Positions 12,385 through 24,096 of a stretch of 64,000 bases of DNA are shown here, piece after piece (position 1 is the stretch's first letter; each line of letters begins with the position of its first letter). Location: the NCBI GenBank assembly GCA_963575645.1, contig OY754465.1:496001-560000 (forward strand), read 5' to 3'. This DNA comes from Xanthostigma xanthostigma. Lineage: Eukaryota; Arthropoda; Insecta; Raphidioptera; Raphidiidae. The notes below the pieces were generated by a model. That model was not told the DNA's origin. It saw only the letters and a program-made list of their open reading frames with translations, and searched no databases. Position numbers and translations under genes: made by a program.

Positions 12385-12982
12385 TCTATACTAATATATA
12401 AAGCTGAAGAGTTTGTTTGTTTGTTTGAACGCGCTAACCTCAGGAACTACTAGTTCAAATTGAAAAAAAAATTTTTTGTTGGATAGCCCATTTATCGAGG
12501 AAGGCTATAGGCTATATAAAATCAGGCTACGACCATTAGGAGCGGAGCATTAATGAGAAATGTTGCAAAATGTATCTCAAAAATAAGCTTCTAATCAGGT
12601 GAAATGCACTAACTAAATATAATCATATTACTAGCATTGCCAGAAAACAACGCCGGCTAGCTCAATCGGTAGAGCACACGACTGTCAATATCAGGGTAAT
12701 GAGTTCGAGCCCTACGTTGGGCGAATATAATTTTATTTTTTTTTATATATTCTACATTGCTTTCTTCTAAGGCTTACATTTAAATTTATTTTAATTTTAT
12801 TTAATTAATTAAAAAAAAAATTAGTTAAAAAAAGTATAAATGCTGCTTTTTATCGACAAAAACTTTTGAACGGTAACTCCGATCATCATGAAATTTGGAC
12901 ACAACATTCATCTCGGTAAACTAAGATGAATGTGTGTACGCATGTTCTTTTACACCCGGGTGAAACCGGGCGGGACCGCTAG
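12385..12982 (+). mobile_element. Non-autonomous Helitron carrying a tRNA-Lys-like sequence
   Basis: The ends are A|TCTATACTAATATATAAAG and GGGCGGGACCGCTAG|T. Near the 3' end, aatttggacacaacattc and gtaaactaagatgaatg recur in the other two copies (17032-17375 and 28586-29194). This copy and 28586-29194 contain the tRNA-like insert, while the 344-bp copy lacks it. Confidence 0.85.
12652..12723 (+). pseudogene. tRNA-Lys-like sequence with GTC anticodon
   Basis: The order and spacing follow a eukaryotic tRNA-Lys: A box TAGCTCAATCGGTAGAGC, an anticodon arm with loop CTGTCAA, a T arm around GAGTTCGAGCCC, and a closing GTTGGGCG acceptor half. The body is Lys-like, but the anticodon position (12684-12686) reads GTC, an Asp anticodon. 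It lies inside a Helitron and is followed by a T-rich tract, not by a gene context. It is most likely a captured, decayed tRNA; expression cannot be judged from sequence. Confidence 0.65.
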
Positions 12983-13275
12983 TCTTATATATACTTTAAA
13001 TTTTGCCCCAAATAATAGTGTGCCGAGTTTTTTTTGAAATAGGTATAGAGTGACGCCGTTGCACAGGCAAATTGACAACAGACAGACAAAAATTTTGAAA
13101 ACACATTCTTTTCACACAAAATATCCGAATAGCCTGCTAGAGAGCAAAGTTATACTATGTCCCAACCCATTTATTTTAAATACTGGTATACTGATTGATT
13201 TTTAAAATAGGTGATATTTATTTATTTTTTTTTTACATGACAACTCGAAGGCATAATGCCGCGACGTTGTTGGTT
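12983..13275. other. No supported feature
   Basis: AT-rich linker between a Helitron and a hAT-type MITE. It has a short gacagacagac run like those at 41.67 and 62.55 kb. Confidence 0.3.
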
Positions 13276-13283
13276 ATAGATAT

Positions 13284-13803
13284 CAGTGATGTGCCGGATA
13301 TCCGTATCCGCGGATATCCGAGGGAGAAGAAAGATCCGTATCCGTACCGTTAGTTTTTGGCGGATCTTTTACCTTATTAATTTTCAATTCATAGATGAAA
13401 TTTTATATATATAGGTGATTAGGTAACAATGAAAACCTGTTAAATTCCATTCAGATAATTTTTTATTTTTACAAATCGTATTTGGCACGTTAATATTGCA
13501 AACATTTATCGTAGTGAGTACCATACCAATAGTACATAACTCAAAGGTACTAAAAACTATCTTTATAATGAGATATTGCACATCGATCTTTGGAAAGAGA
13601 CAATCTGTTATGAGAGTTAACTCTTTAAGAGGCCAAAAACTTTTTCCCATAACAGATAGTCTCTTTCCAAAGGTCGATGTGCAATATTTACCGCCGCGTA
13701 CTCTAAGAAAGTTAATATCCGTATCCGCGGATCTTGAAACCAAAAAGCCGTATTCAGATCCGTATCCGCGGATATACATTTTTAACTATCCGGCACATCA
13801 CTA
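13284..13803. mobile_element. hAT-type MITE, copy 2, with 8-bp duplication ATAGATAT
   Basis: Same family as 1308-1801: ends (C/T)AGTGATGTGCCGGAT, the same internal foldback, and a perfect 8-bp duplication ATAGATAT at 13276-13283 and 13804-13811. The frames at 13384-13779 (minus) and 13496-13804 (plus) are mirror frames produced by the foldback and are not genes. Confidence 0.9.
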
Positions 13804-14140
13804 ATAGATATACATAGTCTGTGAAAACTCAGCTGTGTCTACTGTTGGATTTTTAAAAGAAGACCGGTCTATGGAATGTAGTCCTATGACCTTATTGCAG
13901 AAGAGCGTACATGTATTTTATATTAGTAAAAGGTAATGATCCTGGAACCGCTTCTATGCAATAAGGGAGTCCAGTCGACCAAACGATTCACAATTGTCGT
14001 ATCGCGATAATTGTACTATTGCCATAGCTGTACAACTATACAGCGACACTTGCTAACAGTACAAAAAAATCATACACCAGACAGTACATAGGTGTGCGTT
14101 CACGGACTAAGTTGAGAGGTGTTGTCTGAATATCATCAAA

Positions 14141-14299
14141 ATGGAAAGTAAAAATGGAAAAACAGTTAGAAGTGGCGCTAGGGAGCTCATAGCGAATGTA
14201 ATTAAAATGTGCGAGTTAGAGGCTCAAAATAATGCCTTAAAATTAAAAGCTATACATTGTTTGCATGCCTTGCTATGCGCCGCCTATGAATTCCGATAA
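14141..14299 (+). pseudogene. Small ORF resembling the N-terminus of a transposon protein
   Basis: A 52-codon frame starts at an ATG after atcatcaaa and runs to TAA. The first 32 residues, with KTVRSGARELIANVI and then MCELEAQNN, resemble the start of a family of insect transposase-like proteins that I remember as opening with a K-T-V-R-S-x-A-R-x-I-I-x-N-V-I pattern. The similarity stops after about residue 35. I read it as a 5' fragment of a dead element. No downstream DDE motif is visible. A short unrelated peptide is possible. Confidence 0.35.
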
Positions 14300-15014
14300 T
14301 TTGGGAACACATCAGCGACTTCTTTTCCTTTCCCCACCGGTCTTCTTTCGCCGATCGCACAGTAGAAGCGCGCGTTCTTATCGATAATCACAGTGGCAAT
14401 TAATACTGCAGACATATGGTATAAAGAGATGCATTCAGCAAACATTTTTTTATTGCATCACTGCATCAGTATACTCTTTCAGTTCAGTGTCACTGGCATT
14501 CAGACACGGCCTTAAGTCGGGCGTTTTGAAAACGAAACCAATACCAAAAAAATAAAGTCTGAAATATTTCAGCTCGATTTTCGAACAAACAAAAATCAAA
14601 TAGATTGTATATCTATAGCGTCGCAATGGATTACATTACGAACCCCAGCGAATTTTAACAGTACCATGAGATGATGAGATATATGTGTAATTTTTTACAC
14701 GTAAGTACTTACTATAAATTGGCTGATTTCCACTTCATTTTCAAAAATGTTGACAGTTCATTTTTAGAGAAACGTCATTTCTAAAAAAACTTCTAAATAC
14801 AACGAAATTGGTTTGCGCGACCAGTTTTGTTTTAATTTACCGCACTAGTGCCTATTTTATAGGGGGTAGTGAAAAAAAATAATTATTAGTGTTTTTTTTT
14901 TCAAAAAGATCAGTCAAAAAGAAAAAGGAAATATAACGATTGAAAATAACACTAAAATATAATCACATTCGGAATTCAGAAATGCTAAAATCAAAATGTA
15001 GCTGTATTTATTAG
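14300..15014. other. No supported feature
   Basis: Mixed composition. A TATAAA-like word near 14420 and TCAGT words near 14460-14490 are too common to call a promoter without a gene. Confidence 0.3.
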
Positions 15015-15593
15015 TTTTTGACGTGATAACGTCTTATAAATTGATGAATCACCAATCTTATAAATTGATAAAACACCGGCTGCATGTTCGAAAAAGTGTA
15101 ACGTTCGTAACGCGTAACGTTCCTAACGCGTAACGTTCCGCCTGACCCTGTGCGTGCTTTTTGCTAATTTCTCGCTCAATTTAAATCAGATCGGTTTGAA
15201 ACCAGTCTTAAACGAAAGAGGAGAACATTTTACATAGATTTCGTATAACAGAATTTGCCTAAACAGTTTTTTTATACAAATTTATATAGAAAAATAGCTG
15301 TATAAATGCAACATGAAAACGGCTGCATTTCTAATGTTTAATTCAATTTTTTGACATTAGTATTTTGTGAAATGCAACGCCTTCTAAGTTAAGTATTGGA
15401 ATAACTAATTATTATTAGAACATAATACTTTGACAGTTGCAAACGTCACTTTTGACATTTCTTATCATTCCGACACCAAGGATAAGCGGATTGAAACCAA
15501 ATTTTGGGAGGTTTAGGTTATGTATTACGGAATACGTTATCACGTAAAACTATCGTCCGTAAACCGACTTTACAGACAACCAATTTTTTTTTT
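15015..15593 (+). mobile_element. Helentron-like element, copy 4
   Basis: Full family ends: TTTTTGACGTGATAACGTC at the left; ACGTTATCACGT, hairpin and AACCAATTTTTT at the right. The internal array of aacgttcctaacgcgtaacg units is expanded compared with copy 1, which fits the variable microsatellite core known from Helentron-associated elements. Confidence 0.65.
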
Positions 15594-16145
15594 AGAAACA
15601 CCAAAAGAACTCAAAACATATACCTACTGACATTAGAATAAAAAGTTTCTCAGTAACTATTAGATTATCAGTTATGTATTTTTTGATAACGTTTAGTTTT
15701 CTGTAACTAAAAACATGGAGGATATCGAAGAACATTTTCAAATGAATACAGCTCTAACAGAGCATCCATAATTCTTAATCCGGTCCTGCTCAAAACATAC
15801 GCATAATAATAATAATAATAATGTAACATTGTATTTAGCATCTTCAATGTCTACACACAACGGGCATTCATTAAAGAACTTGGAATAAACTGCTTTCTTT
15901 ATATCACTTAGTTGTTTCAATGGCAGCCCGCGATAAAATATTGTTGATGCAATCACAATAATAAAATTGGCATAGAATGTTTATTTCTAATCTTTAACAA
16001 ATTTTTAAAAAGTGAAAAATAAAAGTTTTCGTAAAAAAAAATTAACCTCGCTAAAACAGAAAATTAATTAGTTATTGAATCTTTTTACAAATTTTATTGG
16101 TGCCGACCTCAAAATTAAATTGTTTTTCTCCTTTTAGCGGTTCAC
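15594..16145. other. No supported feature
   Basis: AT-rich, with a short (ATA)n run near 15805-15822. The minus-strand frame at 15738-15956 contains the microsatellite and is not convincing. Confidence 0.3.
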
Positions 16146-16760
16146 TTTTTGACGTGATAACGTCTTATAAATTGATGAATCACCAATCTTATAAATTGAT
16201 AAAACACCGACTGCATGCACGAAAAAGTGTAACGTAACGTTCCTAACGTTCGTAACGCGTAACGCGTAACGTTCCGCCTGACCCTGTGCGTGCTTTTCTC
16301 GAAAACGGCCCTAACGATTTGGATGAAATTTACTGAAAAGGGATTTTGGGGGGCAAAAAATCGTTTTAGCTAGGTCTCATCTCTCGAAAAAATCGTTTTC
16401 TTACAAATTTTATCATTATAAAAATCAATTTTTTGACGTATGAAAATACTTAAATATTATAAGTAGGTTTTGGAATTTTATATTATAAACAGTGAAACAA
16501 TTGTTTTATAAATATTATGACAGCTAATCTTTGAGACTTAAAATAAATACGAAAGAAAGAAAGTTAAAAAAACAACAATTATATTATATGGTGAGTAATT
16601 TAAATAAATAAAATTAACCTAAATTTGAAGCGAAAGATGCAATATCATAGATTCGAATTATTATAATTATTATATAAATTTAGGTTATGTATTACGGAAT
16701 ACGTTATCACGTAAAACTATCGTCCGTAAATCGACTTTACAGACAACCAATTTTTTTTTT
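16146..16760 (+). mobile_element. Helentron-like element, copy 5
   Basis: Same ends as copy 1 and the same long body (ctcgaaaacggccctaacg through aatacgaaagaaagaaag). The core repeat is again expanded (cgtaacgcgtaacgcgtaac). The hairpin loop differs from copy 1 by one base (TCGAC for CCGAC), with the stem kept. Confidence 0.65.
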
Positions 16761-17031
16761 GTAAAAAGTTTTAATCAATTTAAGCGTAAATTCGGAAGTT
16801 CACGTCATCGAATATTCTCACGTTTATTTTCATTATATTGCAGTAAATTGTTTTGTTTTATTTTGCATCACGATATCCAGTTTCCATTGCCCATGTGGGA
16901 CCATAATAATCGTTTCAATGTTGCTTGCATCTCTTCTCTTACTTATTTGCATGTTTTTCTTATACTTATATCTGTTGCCATACGACATAATGGCTTATGC
17001 CTTGGTAAAATAAGATTATTGACAAATTCAA

Positions 17032-17375
17032 TCTATACTAATATTTATAAAGCTGAAGAGTTTGTTCGTTTGGTTGAACGCGCTAATCTCAGGAACTACT
17101 GGTTCGAATTGAAAAAAAATTTTTTTGTTGGATAGCCCATTTATCGAGGAAGGCTAGAGGCTATATACTATCACGTTACGACCAATAGGAGCGGAGCATC
17201 AATGACAAATGTTACAAAACGTAACTCAAAATTTGTCCGTCTGACAAAAACTTTTGAACGGTAAACTCCGATCATCATGAAATTTGGACACAACATTCAT
17301 CTCGGTAAACTAAGATGAATTCGCGTACTCATGCCCCTCCCTCACTCATTCGTTGAAACCGGGCGGGACCGTTAG
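17032..17375 (+). mobile_element. Short Helitron, relative of 12385-12982
   Basis: It starts A|TCTATACTAATATTTATAAAG and ends GCGGGACCGTTAG|T; the terminal C of CTAG has become T. It lacks the tRNA-like module and T-rich tract of its two relatives. The 95-codon frame at 16848-17135 overlaps its left end by chance. Confidence 0.8.
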
Positions 17376-18354
17376 TTATAAATGAAAAGCTTTTAAAAAT
17401 CGCTCAATCACAAACGCATTTCAAGGTACCGTCGCTGTAATTTACCAGTCTCGTAAGACATTGTACTACGTGTGTATGTAGAAGAAAATTTAAAATTCTG
17501 CATAAGCGCGCTTGCCATGTGACTTCAGATATAAAATGTCACACAAGAGGGCGTATACATTACATATTGTATTGGCTAATGTGTATTGTATAAGAGCTCT
17601 TTGTATAACGGGATTCGACATTTTTATACATAAACAGTACAAAAAAACCTTTATAAGTTATATGCTGTTATTGCTAACAAAAAAAACAAACTACACAACA
17701 GCTGGCTGATGCAGTAGATGTTCAAAGTTACTTTGTTGTGAGGGGTGCTTATCGGATCTGCATATAGATTCTATTAATATACAGCTGTCGAGCGTCTATA
17801 AACTGCAATCTATCTCTATTATACATACTCTCACGGGACTTGTAAACATTCAGATTCGAATGCGATAACAGCTGCACATAACCTCAAAAATAATTGACAG
17901 CTAACCAAAGAGGGTAGATATGGCTGACAGTGAAGCTTTGCGTCACTTTCGCAACGTACTGATGGGACCTCTTCCGATTTAAGGTTTTCATTCTGAAAAT
18001 CAGTATCGTGAAAATGTTTACATTTTTTTATCAACCCAGTTCGATGCAACTTTGCGGTGTAATATACAATTTGTTGGTTACACGTAAAACAGGCCACTTC
18101 CGTAGCTCTTGTGGTACTTTGTTGTTTTTGACTGCAAAGAATTTATAACTTGTATCAGAAGCGTACCTTCATTTTTTCATATTTTATTACGCTACGAAAA
18201 ACAAGTCTTCATAGATCAGATAATATATTGATCCCCATATTATCTATATTATCACTTTTTACATAAATTTTAAATACTCTCTTTGAAAGCGCGGTTCAGC
18301 TTTCTACCCTCCTATAGATCCGGATCCGGACCGATCCTTGATTACTTTATATTA
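17376..18354. other. No supported feature
   Basis: About 1 kb of AT-rich sequence. The 88-codon minus frame at 17831-18097 has an initial CxxC but no family I recognise and no splice context. Confidence 0.3.
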
Positions 18355-19073
18355 TCTTAATATATAAAAATTACGTGTCACATGTTTGTCCGCGATGAAC
18401 TCTTAAACTACTGAACCGATTTTAAATTTGATTTGCACACCGTGTGCAATTCGACCCAACTTGAAAGATAGGATAGCTTACATTTCAATTTATAGTCGCA
18501 ATATTATTTTATTGCAAATTATTTGTTTATTCCTTGACAGTCATAATTATCTGTTGACTGGATTGAGTGAATATTCAATAGATGGCGCAAATAACCACCA
18601 CGTGTTGCTGAGGTTAAGGTATCGAGCACGACGGCGCAGCCGGAGTGCTCAGCTCCAAAGGATTCTAACAGATGGCGATACCTGTTGACTGGATTGATTG
18701 AATATTCAATAGATGGCGCAACGTTTCATATAAGCTACAATTCAATAGCATAACCACCACGTGTTGCTGAGGTTAAGGTATCGAGCACGACGGAACAGCC
18801 GGAGTGCTCAGCTCCAAAGGATTCTAACAGATGGCGATACCTGTTGACTGGATTGAGTGAATATTCAATAGATGGCGCAACGTTTCATATAAGCTACAAT
18901 TCAATAGCATAACCACCACGTGTTGCTGAGGTTAAGGTATCGAGCACGACGGCGCAGCCGGAGTGCTCGAATATATATATATTATCGCGTTAAAATAAAA
19001 ACGCTTTTCGCGGAGACCAACTTTGCAACGGTGGAAATATACAAATTCGAGCGAAGCCGAACCGGGCCGCTAG
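18355..19073 (+). mobile_element. Helitron with internal 159-bp tandem repeats
   Basis: It starts A|TCTTAATATATAAAAATTAC and ends AACCGGGCCGCTAG|T. The 5' part (gtttgtccgcgatgaactc) is a common Helitron 5' word in insects as I remember it. Inside are three repeat units beginning at 18551, 18682 and 18841 with ctgttgactggattgagtg. The period is 159 bp, and the first unit lacks about 28 bp. The open frames at 18428 and 18920 fall in the repeats. Confidence 0.8.
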
Positions 19074-19990
19074 TATACTATAGGTATAAGGTAATCATAT
19101 TTGTTGGCTACTGTTCAGCCCTTTTTAATGGAGACGCTATGATATATTGATTAAAATTGTGTTCTCTTTAACACTGAGGACAACGAACTTTTCCACACGA
19201 ATACCTTTATATATTGTGTTGATGAAAATGGAAAATATTATTATGTGTTATATTATAGGTAGGGTTATACCTACGTGTAGCATATTTTATGAAATATAAA
19301 AATAAAATTGGTTCTTTCCTGCAAACAACCACGAATATGTCCCTGACAAGTTTAATTTTTTCATGACCCATGTGCTAAATATAATTAATTGGAAAAACAA
19401 AAAGAACAACGCGAAATTATCTAAGCACGACCCTGATGTAATACAAAACAAAGTTTTATTTTTATAGTTTAAACCACTTAATTCGTGCTACCCTAAACGC
19501 AACAATATTTAACACAGAGCTGTTTGGTTGTGCCTACCGCTATATTTTGACCCCAGCTGATCATTTTGGTTAAAATCAATACTGCATATAAATAAAACCG
19601 TATCTTTGAAATCAATTGTAAGTTTGTAAGGAAATTTCTTTAAACCCAGGTTTCCTAAAATAGCGGTACCGTAGTAGGTGTAGCGGCCGTAATATGACGG
19701 TGAACATAGAAGTAAATGAATTCCGCTTTTTATGTTATGGTGGCGTCGTCGCTACCACAAAAAACCACACATTTACTTCTATGCAAGCGTTTTTTTTATA
19801 AATCGGTGACATATTACTACAATACCGTAATCTTAGGGAATTTTGGCTTTAGAGGATAGCTATAGAAAAAATGGGCAATTTTGATAATTTCTGTGTTTGT
19901 CCCAATTTACTTCAGAAACTTTTGAATGAAATTTGACCGGAATTTTACTGTTTGATATACATACCCTTGTTTGTCCGGTCAAGTCTTTGT
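19074..19990. other. Mostly unassigned; one short foldback
   Basis: AT-rich. A short inverted repeat pairs catagaagtaaatg (near 19706) with catttacttctatg (near 19770). The rest is featureless. Confidence 0.3.
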
Positions 19991-19994
19991 TTGG

Positions 19995-20386
19995 TATATC
20001 GTCGTTGGTTCTGTAATAGCTCTTACGTGCATAATTGGCAGATTTTACATTTTTTAAATGAACAGATTCAGGAAACGGAGCTCTATACACACTAGTAATA
20101 TCTCCGAATTAATTTTACAGTAACCAACAAGGGGAAGTAACTCTTATGTGAAAAGTTGTATCAAATAATTCCTCCCATGTGCCAATAAATCCGAAATTAA
20201 CGTTAAATATTTTTTAAGAAAATACTTCGTCTTAATTAAACACGTATAGTAAAGATAAGTATGAATTAGTAAAATACCTCTGAAATTACTAGTTCTTACC
20301 ATCCATAGCTGAAATAACCACGTTTTGGCCTTTCCTGCAAATTTTACTTTTTGCACATAAGAGGTATACAGAACCAACGACGATAT
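19995..20386. repeat. Imperfect foldback with ATATCGTCGTTGGTTCTG ends
   Basis: The word atatcgtcgttggttctg at the left returns inverted at about 20364-20386, with weaker similarity continuing inward (agctcttacgtgcat versus cctcttatgtgca). It may be an old MITE; no target duplication was found. Confidence 0.4.
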
Positions 20387-20430
20387 GTTTTTTTGCATTA
20401 TTACGTAGAATTATTATACAAAGTTACCTT

Positions 20431-20444
20431 GAGAGAGAGAGAGT
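20431..20444. repeat. (GA)n microsatellite
   Basis: A short gagagagagagaga run. A similar one lies near 25195-25205. Confidence 0.6.
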
Positions 20445-20997
20445 AATGTCGGATTACAGGTGATATTTGAGTGTGCGCTCTAAGGTTACGGAAAGATTGG
20501 GAACCACTAGCCTGACACGGCAAGCATCGTCAGAGACGTCTGCATGACCTTGACTGACTGTAGGAGGCGCTCACAGAATAACGGACACACTAGCAGTCGC
20601 GTCCCATAAACGGGATAAACATACTTGTTTATAGTTTTTATTATCTCAACTTATATACATGTAAATTGACTTAAAGTAACACTTGAACGTGAGACTTTCT
20701 TATAAAAAAAATCTGCAGAGAACGTTGATAATCACATCTTCCGATGTATCGATTACGTTGTACAGTTCACTGATTATCGTTTAATAAGATAACCATTGTT
20801 ACTTTTATATGCGTGCATAACTAATTATCTATTGTAGGCACGACGGAAAACGCTCATTTCATTTGTCTACAATCTACATGATACTCTTTTGTCGTCACTA
20901 CATTTTGTTAATTAAAAAAAAAAAAAAATGTATCACCTTTATTTTGAAGTCGATTAAAATAGTGTGCTTAGAGAAGTAAATGTCGTTTTGTAAAACG

Positions 20998-21865
20998 AAC
21001 ATGTTTCCCAATAGGTTAGACGGCGAGGAGGTAAAAACATTAAAAACAAGCGAGATTATACTGTTGGAATCGCTTCGTTTTAGGGTGTAGTTCAACCCCC
21101 TAAGTTTACTTACAATTTTTTTTTTTGGAAAAAATTAATTCTAACCGATTTTATAACGATTTCTTTAGTGATGCCAAATTTAGACAAACGTATAAAACCA
21201 TGTAACTTTTCCAATATTCAATCGTTATAAAATCGGTTAGAATTAATTTTTTCCAAAAATTCCAACGGGATACTAAAGTTGAATGGATTTTTGATTTTTC
21301 TGGCTTGGCCCGACCAGCGAAACCCGTTTGTGAAAAAAATGGCGCAATTTGCAATTAAGGAAACAAAAAAAAAAGTGATCGTTAATTACTCGAGAAGTAA
21401 TTGATCGATGACGCTAAAATTATTCATGCATGTTTGGGTCAACATATAGACATCATTTTTGAGAATTTTCAGCCATCTATGAGCGGTCATTTTTAAGTAA
21501 AAAAATAGTGAAAAAAAACGTATTTTTTTAACTTTCGGAGCTATTTGCAAGTTAACAATTGCACTTAGCGACCTCTGTCAGTGCTCATTTTTTAGGAAAT
21601 TTCATAAGGAACAACTTTCTCAATGCATATGCTATACTAAAAGTCAAGAGGAACGGAGATATTAAAGAAAATAGAGAAAAAACACTATTTTCGTCACTAA
21701 TTATTGTTAATTATAAAATCAAGCACACCAACAATTTGTAAGCAAACTTAGAGAGTTGAACTACACCCTAGAACTAAGCGATTCCAACAATAATCTCGCC
21801 TGTGCCCGAAAAATACACCCAAAATTCCTCGCCGTCTAGTCTACAAGAAACATGTCTTGTTCCAC
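20998..21865. mobile_element. Element with about 120-bp terminal inverted repeats
   Basis: Left-arm words (gttagacggcgaggagg, gcgagattatactgttgg, tagggtgtagttcaac) return inverted at 21733-21862 in the same order. A second, inner hairpin pairs ttaattctaaccgatttta (about 21135) with its reverse complement near 21230. There is no transposase. The long diverged arms suggest an old MITE or foldback of unknown superfamily. Confidence 0.55.
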
Positions 21866-22017
21866 AATATCACCATAATATGCAAGGGTTTGCAACAGGG
21901 GCCGATGGGCTCAACTATTCCAGTCCGGGAACATAATTGTATCCACCGCGGACACAACCGCCGATTAATTTTCTGCCGTATAATCAGTACTCTACTGTAT
22001 TCGAGATGTTGCTTATA

Positions 22018-22335
22018 ATACGCGCCACGGATCTAAAAGGTTCGGAAGTTAGTCACAAACAGCGTCGCAAAGGCACATTTCAGAGCCGTAGAGATTCCCA
22101 CCACCTCTCAGCTATACCTGCACGGAACGTGCGCTCGTTGGTGATTGGCCGTGATCGCTCGTTGCCTTTGTCACTTTCCTGCTTTAAAGTAAGCACAGTC
22201 GAGTACGCTATTGTCAAGTTGTTATTGCTATTTTAGTTTTGTTGAGTTGTGAGTTTGTAGTTTTTCAACAGACTGCACAAGCGCAAGCCCGCATTCGCAT
22301 CTAACTTCCGAGCCTTTTAGATTCGTGGCGCGTAT
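22018..22335. mobile_element. MITE with about 38-bp TIR and TATA duplication
   Basis: The ends ATACGCGCCACGGATCTAAA and its inverse (about three mismatches over 38 bp) are flanked by TATA at 22014-22017 and 22336-22339. TA or TATA targets point to the Tc1/mariner or related group. The core is GC-rich and holds gtgattggccgtgatcg, a CCAAT-type word in reverse. Confidence 0.65.
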
Positions 22336-22904
22336 TATACATATTAATTTAACCCTAAATGTACCAAAAAGCTTTTATCTGGTTATTACAATCACTTGTG
22401 CTATAATATTATGATCATATGGCTGCAGTCGTTTAACAGAGGGCGTCCACACGTTCTAAATTAATATTATGGGTAATTTAAACTTTACGTTGCATCTATA
22501 TACACATTAGCTATTTGACTGGTAACTCATTTTTGTCCCAACTGCGTCGAAAGATACGTGTAGCAGTTCCATTGTGAACGTGGAGTTCCCATGCCTACTT
22601 TATTACAAGCCCCCATTTCCCAAACAATAGACAGAAAATATTAATTGGTCCTAGATTCCAATAACCATGGCAACCTTGTGACTACAAAAGAAGAAATTTA
22701 GTTTTTATTACGCATGCGGGAAAAGTGGTATCTTTACGCATGCTGTTACGGTTGAAAAGTAGCTATTTTCATTTGCGTGCGGAAACTTTATTTGTCGCAC
22801 TGAAATTATTGTTTGCCGCACGCAAATTCATAGAAAAAACAAAACGATAACGGTGTTAATGTCAACGAAACAAACTGTCATTTGAAGCAGATTTGAGGTT
22901 AAAA

Positions 22905-23110
22905 TTTTCGATTATGGACTTTTATTCTTGACAATTTTAACTGAATTTTCAACTTTTTAATGATTTGGTTTTAATTTTTATTACTTCTAATTTTTTTTTT
23001 TTAATTCGTAATAAAATTTTAATTTCAATTTAATTTAATTCGTAATAAAAAATAGTATGTGCAACTCGTGCGGCATTGTCGCACTAGTTGCACAATATAC
23101 TATTACAGCA
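22905..23110. repeat. Dispersed repeat with a 20-bp hairpin
   Basis: The word cgattatggacttttattc and its flank recur at about 47377-47475. At 23055-23108 a strong hairpin pairs tgtgcaactcgtgcg with cgcactagttgcaca around gcattgt. A related ending (actagtgttta...ataca ggcatgaaaa) recurs at 54490-54545. It is a fragmentary repeat family. Confidence 0.45.
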
Positions 23111-23432
23111 CTAGTGTTTAACGGATCATTTTATACAGGCATGAAAAACAGCTATTCTACAAAATAAGGGGTGTGCAAAAACAATTTTTTCTCGTCTCGA
23201 ACGTCGAGACGAGACCGACCAATGAATTATCGAGATCTTAGCGAGACGAGAATATTTGACGCAAGATAATTCTGAGACAGGCCCACATTGTGTGTGCACT
23301 TAATGGGCTTTATAGTTTATTGGCGCAACGAGATACGGCGCTCTATATTACCCACCACACGTCTAACACGTGACAACACAAACCGTTCATTATCTCGCTC
23401 ATGAAACCACCCGCACATTGCACATTCTATTA

Positions 23433-23450
23433 TAATAATAATAATAATAT
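23433..23450. repeat. (TAA)n microsatellite
   Basis: A run of about six ATA/TAA units. Confidence 0.6.
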
Positions 23451-23587
23451 GAATGAAAGTACAGATGTTAGCATACTGTCATGAACTCGACAGCTAAGGG
23501 AAGATCAAATGTTATAAAGTGTTAACAAAATATCAAATGTGGACAATATTAGGTACATTACACACTCGCATACAAATACACATCTAC

Positions 23588-24096
23588 AGCATGATTTTTA
23601 AGTTGATTTTTCTTTTTTAACAGCGCTTGTAGAAATCAAATAGACGAACAGAGATGTTTCAAGTCACTTTTTTATCAAAACTCAAAAATAAAAGAGAAAC
23701 GTGCTTTCAAAGTTTAATTAATTTTTTTAAATTTTATTTAATGAATTCAAAAGCCCGGTTCACACACGCGAAGAAATGATTGCACGAATCAGAAATGCAT
23801 TTCAAATAATTCGCGGAAGGCCCTTATCGCTACAGAAGCATGGCTACGACGCGCTCATCTTTTGTGTCCAACAAAACGGGGGACAACTTCGAACAATTTC
23901 TGTGAATACTTGATAATGACATAACATATTTCCATAGTGACATAACATAACGCCAGCAGCGACCTCAACATTTGGTAAAATTAAACAAAACTTTGAAAGC
24001 CCGTTTCTCTTTCATTATTGAGTTTTGATAAAAAAGTTACTTGATTGTATTTGATTTCTACACGTTGTTAAAAAAAATAAACTTAAAAATCACGCT
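23588..24096. mobile_element. Foldback with about 110-bp terminal inverted repeats
   Basis: The left arm begins AGCATGATTTTTAAGTT and the right arm ends AACTTAAAAATCACGCT. The arms stay collinear (tagaaatcaaata, tttatcaaaactcaa, aaacgtgctttcaaagttt) for about 110 bp. The roughly 270-bp centre holds gcccggttcacacacgcg and is non-coding. Confidence 0.65.

Noticed and set aside
13384..13804. 131- and 102-codon frames
   Set aside because: They come from the foldback of the hAT-type MITE, as their shared peptide words show.
17831..18097. 88-codon minus-strand frame with an early CxxC
   Set aside because: No domain beyond the one pair, no splice context and no related copy.
21937..22236. 99-codon frame
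   Set aside because: It runs from unrelated sequence into a MITE core and has no domain.
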